From positions 62,001 to 126,000 of the forward strand of contig JAHCHP010000005.1 in assembly GCA_026129765.1 (NCBI GenBank): DNA of 64,000 nt, given 5' to 3'. Within the stretch, counting starts at the first letter, position 1. Each line of letters starts with the position of its first letter. Position numbers and translations under genes: made by a program. Origin of the DNA: Fimbriimonadia bacterium. GTDB lineage: Bacteria > Armatimonadota > Fimbriimonadia > Fimbriimonadales > GBS-DC. Positions 58,088 through 64,000 of this stretch are shown piece after piece. The notes under the pieces are model-generated. The model ran no database searches. It saw only the letters and a program-made list of their open reading frames with translations, and was not told the DNA's origin.

Positions 58088-60211
58088 TCACTCAGGTTTT
58101 TCTATCCATGCGACGCGATTCCTGCCAAATCGCTTGGCTTTTTCCAGCGCGACATCGGCGGTTCTCAATAATTCTTCAGGATTTTCGCAAGAATCGGGGT
58201 AACCCGCCACGCCAAAGCAGGCAGTCAGATGGTGAACCTGATCGCCATGAAGCCCCCTAAAGGCATGCGATTCAATTAACTGACGGACACGCTCCGCGGC
58301 GGAGGCGGCTTCCTTCAGGGATAAAGTCGGCAGCAAAACCGCGAATTCATCGCCGCCATAACGCGCGATGATCTCCGTTTCCCGCATAGAGGCGCGCAGC
58401 AATTCGCCAAACTGAATCAGCATATGATCGCCTTCTAAATGGCTGAACTGGTCATTCACCTGCTTGAACTGGTCCAAGTCGATAAGAATGAGCGAGAACG
58501 GGGACTGGTAGCGTTTGGCGCGTTTGATTTCATCTCGAAGGCGCGTCTGAAAATAGCGATAATTATAAAGCCCGGTTAAGCCGTCGGTGATCGCCAGCGT
58601 TTCCAGCTGGCTCAGCAGGCGCGCCCGCTCCAATATGAGTGTGAGATGTGCCGCCAACACCTGAACCATTTCGAAATCCGATTCGTGGAACGCTCCCGCT
58701 TCCTGCCCTTCCAGCACCAGCGCGCCGCGCGCTTGGTGACCGCTGACGAGACTGGCGACCATCAAACTGAGTGGATTTCCCGGCTCCCATGCGCTGAAAC
58801 GCGCGTCGTTCTGGGCATTTTCGATGTGGAAGGGCTTGTGATCGCTGGCGAACCATCCCGCAAGCCCATCGCCTTTTTCAAAACGCATGCGTTGAATCGA
58901 CTCATTGTATTCGCCCTCCGCTGCGGTTTGCTCCCACTGGTGTTGGTCGTTGATGAGATAGAGGGCAGCCCCGCTGAAAGGAATGGAAGAACGAATGAGG
59001 CTCAAGGTTCTTTGGGCAATTTCTCCGGGCGCAAGGGTACTGAACAAGATTTGGTCCAGCGCGTGCAGGGTGTTCAGTTCCTGCATGCGCTGCTGGGTAT
59101 CTTGCAGTTGTTCTTGCAGGGCAATCAGCGACGTGATATGGGGCGCGACGGTCAGCAAACGCTCCTCTACGCTGGGTTCGAAACCGCCGGTGTGAACCGT
59201 CGCAAAGGACAATATGCCATAGTATCGGTCAGGGGTACGCAAAGGAATAGAGAGCGTTTGTTGGGAACGCAGGGACGAACCTTGGGCAGAAACCGGCGAT
59301 GCATGCGCCTGCTGCAGTTCTTCTTTGGGCAGAGAAGTGAGGTATTGGGTCAAACGCTGCGCCACGCTGGGAATCCATTTAACCCGTTTCTGGGATGCGG
59401 CTTGGAGGGGTTCATGGTAGCGGGCAAGCGCGCCGCACGAGGCGCGAACGCGCAACTGCAATCCCGACTCGTCCAACAGCCACAGCACTGCGCCAGACGC
59501 GCCGAACCGCGCGCTTAGATATTCCAGCATCTTTTGATAGAAATCCTCTTCATCGATAGCGCGAACCCGGCTCAACACCTCCAAAGAGTCTTGTGTTTCC
59601 TTCATCGCCTCTTGTAAATGGCGGTAATGGTATGCCAGTTCTCGATAGCGGGCGCGCAGTTCCCTCTGGGAGGTTTCCACTTCATTGAGAGTCTGGAGCC
59701 ATCGCTGCTGGGCTGGATGGGAAGGCGCGGCGGTTTCCTGCAATTCCCGTCGGGAAACTACCGCAAAGAGCGCACCCACCCCCATGAGAGCGATAAGGTG
59801 AAGCCAATGAACCGGCTCCAGGGGCAGCATTTGACGGTTCAGCGCGCCCACGACCGCCCAGTAGAGAGCCGCCGAACTGATGCTGCAGACCCACGCCAGC
59901 CGAACCCCATGCGTCAAAGCTGCCGCCCCACAAGGCAGAAAGTAGAGCCAGAAAAAATGTTCGGGAATGCGCAGTGTCCAGAGCCACAGCGTCGCGAGCG
60001 CGAGATCGATAGCGGTTTCCAACACCGCAAACCAAGGGGCATTCGCGGCTTGTGTTCGGCGCAATAAAACGATCAGCAACGCGCTGACGCTGCCCATAAC
60101 CGCAGCTGTTGCGGACTGGCTCAGCGTATCGTTTGCCAGCCACCATGCGCCCGCCATCAAGAGACCGTTTGTGAGCAAGCGCGCCACAAAAAGCGAAAAG
60201 TTGAGGGTCAT
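58088..60211 (-). CDS. Membrane diguanylate cyclase with GAF domains
   Basis: 707 residues. Six N-terminal membrane helices (about 8-155: LLTNGLLMAGAWWLAND, HFFWLYFLPCGAAALTHGV, HWLHLIALMGVGALFAVVS). A coiled segment, a first GAF (about 225-370), a second GAF (385-535), then a GGDEF domain (545-700). The latter has LILIDLDQFKQVNDQFSH and IARYGGDEFAVLLP, with the catalytic GGDEF intact, so c-di-GMP synthesis is expected. The inhibitory site upstream reads RETE instead of the usual RxxD, suggesting weakened product inhibition. It overlaps hisA by four bases (ATGA). Confidence 0.92.
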   Translation of the reverse strand: MTLNFSLFVARLLTNGLLMAGAWWLANDTLSQSATAAVMGSVSALLIVLLRRTQAANAPWFAVLETAIDLALATLWLWTLRIPEHFFWLYFLPCGAAALTHGVRLAWVCSISSAALYWAVVGALNRQMLPLEPVHWLHLIALMGVGALFAVVSRRELQETAAPSHPAQQRWLQTLNEVETSQRELRARYRELAYHYRHLQEAMKETQDSLEVLSRVRAIDEEDFYQKMLEYLSARFGASGAVLWLLDESGLQLRVRASCGALARYHEPLQAASQKRVKWIPSVAQRLTQYLTSLPKEELQQAHASPVSAQGSSLRSQQTLSIPLRTPDRYYGILSFATVHTGGFEPSVEERLLTVAPHITSLIALQEQLQDTQQRMQELNTLHALDQILFSTLAPGEIAQRTLSLIRSSIPFSGAALYLINDQHQWEQTAAEGEYNESIQRMRFEKGDGLAGWFASDHKPFHIENAQNDARFSAWEPGNPLSLMVASLVSGHQARGALVLEGQEAGAFHESDFEMVQVLAAHLTLILERARLLSQLETLAITDGLTGLYNYRYFQTRLRDEIKRAKRYQSPFSLILIDLDQFKQVNDQFSHLEGDHMLIQFGELLRASMRETEIIARYGGDEFAVLLPTLSLKEAASAAERVRQLIESHAFRGLHGDQVHHLTACFGVAGYPDSCENPEELLRTADVALEKAKRFGRNRVAWIEKPE

Positions 60212-60942
60212 GCTCGAAACGTTTTTAAGGCATCTCGAATCGTAAAACGACGCTCATAGAGCGCTTTCCCGACAATCACCCCTTCCAATCCCTCCTTCGA
60301 AAGCGCGTTTAAGGCTTGCAGGTCTTCTAAACGGCTGACGCCCCCCGACGCGATGACCGGGATGGAAACGGCTTGAAGCAGCGCGCGAATGGGTTCGACC
60401 TGGGTTCCAGAAAGGGTGCCGTCCAAGTCGATATTGGTGAAGATGATGCGTTTCGCCCCCCACTGTTCCGCTGCCTGCGCCACAGAGAGATAATTGTGGG
60501 CGGTGGTCGCTTGCCATCCTTGAGTCGCCGCCTGCCCATCGCGCGCATCCAATCCCAGCACGGCTTGATCGCCCAGCGTCTCAAACATGGCGGCTGCCAA
60601 CTCGGGGTTTTCGATAGCGGTCGTGCCGATAATGACCCGATCCGCGCCCGCCTCCAAAACCGATTGCGCATGCTCTAAGGTTCGGATACCGCCGCCGACC
60701 TGGGTGGGAATCTCAACTGCCCGGCAGATGTCGCCGATGAGTTCCAACTGCTCTGGGTAGCCTTCCAACGCGCCCCCCAAATCCACAATATGAAGTCTGG
60801 GCGCGCCCTCTTCTGCCCACCGCCGGGCAATGACCAACGGATCGCTGCCATAAACCGTCTGCTGTTGATAGTCGCCCTTCAACAGCCTGACACAACGCCC
60901 GCCCAAAATGTCGATGGCTGGGATGATTTCAATGATTGCCAT
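60208..60942 (-). CDS. hisA: 1-(5-phosphoribosyl)-5-((phosphoribosylamino)methylideneamino)imidazole-4-carboxamide isomerase (HisA)
   Basis: 244 residues, a (beta-alpha)8 barrel of histidine synthesis (ProFAR to PRFAR). N-terminal EIIPAIDILGGRCVRLLKGD has the catalytic Asp of the HisA/HisF family, VQVGGGIRTLEHAQSVLEAG-type segment (QVGGGIRTLEHAQSVLEAGA), GLDARDGQAATQGWQ, and IIFTNIDLDGTLSGTQVEPI. IPVIASGGVSRLEDLQALN closes the phosphate site. Length is normal. No other his gene is adjacent; it sits between an aminotransferase (14 bases overlap) and the cyclase. Confidence 0.95.
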   Translation of the reverse strand: MAIIEIIPAIDILGGRCVRLLKGDYQQQTVYGSDPLVIARRWAEEGAPRLHIVDLGGALEGYPEQLELIGDICRAVEIPTQVGGGIRTLEHAQSVLEAGADRVIIGTTAIENPELAAAMFETLGDQAVLGLDARDGQAATQGWQATTAHNYLSVAQAAEQWGAKRIIFTNIDLDGTLSGTQVEPIRALLQAVSIPVIASGGVSRLEDLQALNALSKEGLEGVIVGKALYERRFTIRDALKTFRA

Positions 60943-62026
60943 GCAGTATTGTCTCCATTGCCTGTAACAACTTCTTTACATGGTCGGTTTGGCAGGAGTG
61001 TCCCATCAGTCCTATGCGCCATACTTTGCCTTTCCAATCGCCCAACCCGCCGCCGATTTCGATACCAAACTCATTCAGCAAACGGCTGCGAAACGGGGCA
61101 TCTTCCACTCCCTCTGGAATATGAAGGCTGGTGAGCGTGGGAGCGCGATGTTCCGGCTCAACACAAAAAGAGAGCCCCAACGCGCTCGCGCCCTGGTAGA
61201 ATTTAGACGCCACTTGCCGGTGACGCTCAAACCGTTGCTCTATACCCTCTTCCTCTATCATCTTTAACGCCTCTTGTAAAGCGTAAAAGAGCGAGACCGG
61301 CGTGGTGTGGTGATAGATTCGTTTCTCGTTCCAGTAGTCCCACAGCAAGCGTATATCCAGATACCAACTCCGATTGGGATGGCTCCGGTTGGCAATGGCT
61401 TGCCATGCGCTCTCGCTGAGGGTGATGGGAGCGAGACCGGGCGGCGCGCCCACGCATTTTTGGGTCGCGCTGTAGCAAACGTCCACACCCCATTCATCCA
61501 CCTTCACGGGCAGACCGCCCAAGCTGGTGACCGCATCCATCACAAACAGCGCGCCGCACGATTTCGCTAAATGCGCGATCTCTGAGATGGGTTGAACCAC
61601 ACCGGTGGAGGTTTCGGCATGGACACATGCCACTAATTTCCAGCGGTCCTTCTGGTCGAGAGCCGCTTGTATCTGTTCGGGCTGCAGCGGTTTCCCCCAC
61701 TCTGCGCGCGCGACATGCACATCCGCGCCATAGCGCCGCGCGATTTCAACCATCCGTTCCCCAAAAAAGCCGATGGCGCCAATCAACACTGGGTCCCCCG
61801 GTTCGATCAGGTTGCCCAGCGCGCACTCCATCCCGCTCATGCCGGTTCCCGGTAAAGCGAGTGTGACCTCGTTTTGGGTCTGGAACAACTGGCGCAAACC
61901 TTGTTGAACTTTTTTCAAAATCTCGAAAAGCTGAGGGTCTAAATAGCCTAAAAGCGGTTGTGACATCGATGCCAGCGCGCGAGGAGAGACCATGCTGGGA
62001 CCGGGACCAAGTAGTAAGCGTGTCAT
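60929..62026 (-). CDS. Alanine-glyoxylate / serine-pyruvate-type aminotransferase
   Basis: 365 residues, class V PLP aminotransferase. N-terminal LLLGPGPSMVSPRALASMSQ is the classic AGT/SPT start. The PLP-binding region includes VMDAVTSLGGLPVKVDEWGV and CYSATQKCVGAPPGLAPITL, in which the Lys of ATQKC forms the Schiff base. The C-terminus IGGGLGDWKGKVWRIGLMGH carries the substrate-binding Arg. It interconverts alanine, glyoxylate or serine/pyruvate; substrate pair not certain (PucG-like uses ureidoglycine). A 14-base overlap with hisA suggests coexpression. Confidence 0.9.
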   Translation of the reverse strand: MTRLLLGPGPSMVSPRALASMSQPLLGYLDPQLFEILKKVQQGLRQLFQTQNEVTLALPGTGMSGMECALGNLIEPGDPVLIGAIGFFGERMVEIARRYGADVHVARAEWGKPLQPEQIQAALDQKDRWKLVACVHAETSTGVVQPISEIAHLAKSCGALFVMDAVTSLGGLPVKVDEWGVDVCYSATQKCVGAPPGLAPITLSESAWQAIANRSHPNRSWYLDIRLLWDYWNEKRIYHHTTPVSLFYALQEALKMIEEEGIEQRFERHRQVASKFYQGASALGLSFCVEPEHRAPTLTSLHIPEGVEDAPFRSRLLNEFGIEIGGGLGDWKGKVWRIGLMGHSCQTDHVKKLLQAMETILHGNH

Positions 62027-62159
62027 AACGGTTCAGTTTCCTTTGTTAAATTGATCGTTCGGGCGCGCTTCTTTGCCCTGTTTGAGTATACCTCGATGTA
62101 ATAATACAGGATAAAATCCACCCTCAGCAGGCAGGAATTTGGCAAGCATGGGCTAATCA

Positions 62160-62165
62160 TATACT
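62160..62165 (+). promoter_or_regulatory. -10 candidate for the prepilin-like gene
   Basis: TATACT with TTGGCA at 62139-62144 (15-bp spacer, short). AACAGGAGGG precedes the start codon as the ribosome site. Weak promoter call. Confidence 0.3.
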
Positions 62166-62196
62166 ATTCATCTTTTCTTAACAGGAGGGAAATGCG

Positions 62197-63027
62197 ATGA
62201 ATCGTCGTTTAGGTTTCACTCTCATTGAATTGCTGGTGGTGATTGCCATCATAGCGATTTTGGCTGCTATTTTATTCCCTGTTTTTGCGCAGGCGCGTGA
62301 AAAAGGGCGTCAAGCCTCTTGCGCCTCAAATATGAACCAATTGGCAAAAGCCGCGTTGATGTATTCGGCGGATTACAACAATGTGCTGGCTCCCAACCGT
62401 ATGGTGCTGGGCAACACCGGACCGCTCCCCGATCAGTTGCGCCGCTGCTGGGTGGATGTGATTGTGCCGTATGTCAAGAACAACGGTATATTCAGTTGCC
62501 CAAGCGCGCCCCCGATGCCCAACACGGTCAACCCTTCGTCTGGCATGACGTGGATGGAACGCGGGTGGTTCCCCTATGGCTATAACGCCCATATCGCTGG
62601 CTGGTATTGGATCGGCTTACCGGGCGCGCAATTCTCCGACACGCTGATGCTGCCCAACATCTCGAAGCTGAAGTATGCTGCGCAGTTTGTGCTGTTCGCG
62701 GAAACGATGAACGGTCCCACCGAAGCGCCCCGAAATTGTCGTGGCTTCGCGGCGGACAACAACTGCTTTGGCGGTTGCGATGGCGATGCCAGTCGTCGTT
62801 GCGTCTTATCGGGTTTGGCGATCAGCGGCACTGCAGGCACATCGCCTCTTTCAGCGCGCCATTCCGGCGGTCTCAATATCGCTTTGGGCGATGGACATGT
62901 CAAGTGGTTTCGTTTGGAAGCGGTTGTGCCGCAGCCCGGGTTAGGCATGAACTGCGCCAATATCGAAGAGCGGCGCGATTTCAACTCAGCCGATTTGCGC
63001 TGGTTGATCTGGAACCGCTGTAAGTAA
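62197..63027 (+). CDS. Prepilin-like secreted protein (N-methylation motif)
   Basis: 276 residues from the ATG at 62197 with AGGAGGG upstream. The class III leader motif is exact: a short basic leader NRRLG, then [20 protein letters not shown], with the cut expected before Phe and Glu at position 5. [20 protein letters not shown] follows, the signature that recurs in many Armatimonadota and planctomycete-like secreted proteins of this kind. The rest is a compact domain with [18 protein letters not shown] near the C-terminus, typical of H-X9-DG families. Probably exported by a type IV pilus/type II system; role unknown. Confidence 0.88.
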   Translation: MNRRLGFTLIELLVVIAIIAILAAILFPVFAQAREKGRQASCASNMNQLAKAALMYSADYNNVLAPNRMVLGNTGPLPDQLRRCWVDVIVPYVKNNGIFSCPSAPPMPNTVNPSSGMTWMERGWFPYGYNAHIAGWYWIGLPGAQFSDTLMLPNISKLKYAAQFVLFAETMNGPTEAPRNCRGFAADNNCFGGCDGDASRRCVLSGLAISGTAGTSPLSARHSGGLNIALGDGHVKWFRLEAVVPQPGLGMNCANIEERRDFNSADLRWLIWNRCK

Positions 63028-63042
63028 GGAGATTCGCGCTCT

Positions 63043-63231
63043 ATGGACGCATTGAAAAGTAATCCGAAGATGGCATACGTGTTGTTTGGTGTGGCTCTGG
63101 TCTTGTTGATTCTCAGCATGCTCTGGACTTTCGGCGGGTCTGGGACGCCCGATATTCCGGTGGAAACCCAGACGGCTCCGGTTCAACAGCAGCCCGTTGA
63201 TCCGAACCAAGGCACCGCGACGCCGCTTTGA
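63043..63231 (+). CDS. Small single-TM protein
   Basis: 62 residues. MDALKSNPKM leads into one membrane helix (AYVLFGVALVLLILSMLWTF) and a Gly/Pro/Gln-rich tail ending QQQPVDPNQGTATPL. AAGGAG lies upstream of the ATG. It sits between two prepilin-like genes with short gaps, so it is probably cotranscribed and could be a small accessory of the pilin-like system. No family recognised. Confidence 0.7.
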   Translation: MDALKSNPKMAYVLFGVALVLLILSMLWTFGGSGTPDIPVETQTAPVQQQPVDPNQGTATPL

Positions 63232-63261
63232 AGTCAGCCTGATTATATATTGGAGGACGAC

Positions 63262-64000
63262 ATGAAAAAAGGTTTCACTTTGATTGAATTGTTAGTGGTT
63301 ATAGCGATCATTGCTATTTTGGCAGCTATTCTTTTTCCTGTTTTCGCCCGCGCGCGTGAACAGGCAAACCGTACCGCCTGTATGAACAACCTGAAACAGA
63401 TTGCGACCGCAGGCATTACTTATTTGCAGGATTATGACGAAACAATGCCGGGCATGGTGAACATGTATTCGGGCGTGAACGAAGCCAATCCGAACAACGC
63501 AACCCAATATTTCAACCCATGGCTGCGCACGACGCCCTGTTATGTAAACCAACAGCTTACCGCCTGCAACACAAGCGGGACCTCGCCCCAAACCCTGCTC
63601 TACCAACCGATTGGGCAACGGGTGGGCAATGCGCCGGTTTCGAACCAGAATCCCTATCCGAACTTTGTGTTTCGGGTGCTGAACCCTTATATGAAGGATG
63701 GACATTCTGGGGTGACGATGCCGACCCGAACCGCGCCGGGCATGTGGGCATGTCCTTCCGACTCTGACTCGTTAATCAACAATGGGAGTGAAGCCGCGCT
63801 GTTTGAGTTGAGCGGTTTGCCCCATTGGCGAACCTTCGGGCATGATTACATGTACAACACTTGGCTGGTTTACTCCTACGCGGATCGTTTCCGCAACGCC
63901 AGCGCTGCCAGCCAGTGGGTTTATAAACCTTTGTCTATTGCCAGCGTCGCGCGTCCTTCGGAGACGATTATGATGTTTGAGGCTTATCCGATTTGGCATG
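63262..64000 (+). CDS. Prepilin-like secreted protein (truncated by window end)
   Basis: At least 246 residues visible, open to the window edge. The ATG at 63262 has GGAGG eight bases upstream. Leader MKKG then [20 protein letters not shown], followed by [20 protein letters not shown] and [20 protein letters not shown]. The YxxDYDE pattern and WACPSDSDS mark the DUF1559-like extracellular domain. It resembles the first prepilin-like gene strongly in the first 35 residues and weakly after that. Substrate of the same export machinery is presumed. Confidence 0.9.
   Translation, partial: MKKGFTLIELLVVIAIIAILAAILFPVFARAREQANRTACMNNLKQIATAGITYLQDYDETMPGMVNMYSGVNEANPNNATQYFNPWLRTTPCYVNQQLTACNTSGTSPQTLLYQPIGQRVGNAPVSNQNPYPNFVFRVLNPYMKDGHSGVTMPTRTAPGMWACPSDSDSLINNGSEAALFELSGLPHWRTFGHDYMYNTWLVYSYADRFRNASAASQWVYKPLSIASVARPSETIMMFEAYPIWH

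Noticed and set aside
62139-62160. Sigma-54 type -24/-12 promoter (TTGGCA...GGGCT) before the prepilin-like gene
   Set aside because: GG to GC spacing is one base too short and the -12 element is poor.
1-64000. tRNA, rRNA and classical riboswitch signatures
   Set aside because: No GGTTCGA-type T-arm with a matching acceptor stem, no rRNA-like core and no recognisable riboswitch core was seen; short structured RNAs could be missed without a covariance search.

Overview
The window looks like a chromosomal segment of a Gram-negative-type bacterium. It is most consistent with Armatimonadota or a close relative. That placement is an inference from three things: prepilin-like secreted proteins with the [14 protein letters not shown]-terminus followed by FPVFAQARE or FPVFARARE (62.2-64 kb), a Wzi-like outer-membrane protein, and house-keeping genes with no proteobacterial gene order. 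Most of the window is moderately GC-rich, with abundant GCGCGC-type words and GCG/CGC codons. No rRNA, tRNA or CRISPR array was recognised.

Layout. 0-3.4 kb: a truncated secreted protein, a nucleotidyltransferase-like two-gene cassette, two orphan genes and many intergenic repeats, including an 82-bp perfect direct repeat. 3.4-8.3 kb (minus): sufB and sufC, a GNAT acetyltransferase, pilT and a membrane-anchored secreted protein. 8.3-11.8 kb (plus): a very large secreted alpha-amylase-family protein. 11.8-17.6 kb (minus): one tight gene string recA-recX-rny-biotinyl protein-PETase/cutinase-like hydrolase-HMG-CoA lyase. 17.7-21.1 kb: rtcA, an IMPase-family phosphatase, riboflavin synthase and an O-methyltransferase.

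21.1-32.7 kb (minus) is a visibly AT-richer defence island: HicA/HicB, a DUF433/DUF5615 pair, and a type III-B (Cmr) operon. The probable transcription order is pentapeptide/two-TM protein, cmr1, cmr2(cas10), cmr3, cmr4, cmr5, cmr6, a Csx2-type CARF-HEPN RNase, a Csx15-like protein and a two-TM protein with a soluble C-terminal domain. Cas10 lacks the HD nuclease domain but keeps the GGDD cyclase motif. The expected logic is therefore target RNA binding, cyclic oligoadenylate synthesis and effector activation, with Csx15 possibly damping the signal. The last gene is the best candidate for an undescribed component, a membrane effector. The island starts with a TTGACA-N18-TATAAC promoter and a structured leader that could act as an attenuator. 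No cas1, cas2, cas6 or array is present.

32.9-42.5 kb: hrcA, trpG/pabA, a tandem-repeat intergenic region, a 1370-residue hybrid histidine kinase, and the Wzi/CapD polysaccharide pair. 42.9-55.5 kb (plus): a zinc-type dehydrogenase, a large secreted protein, a DUF4129/DUF4350 membrane cluster, a SurA/PrsA-like lipoprotein, mazG, a SIS-domain sugar isomerase and panC. 55.5-62 kb (minus): a PhyH-family oxygenase, folP, a TPR protein, a GGDEF protein, hisA and an alanine-glyoxylate-type aminotransferase. 62.2-64 kb (plus): prepilin-like proteins, the last one cut by the window edge.

Two features recur across the window. The first is a GGTATAAT-like -10 element, often without a visible -35 and sometimes 7-12 nt from the start codon. 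The second is families of dispersed intergenic repeats. No function was tested; all names rest on motif and family recognition by eye.
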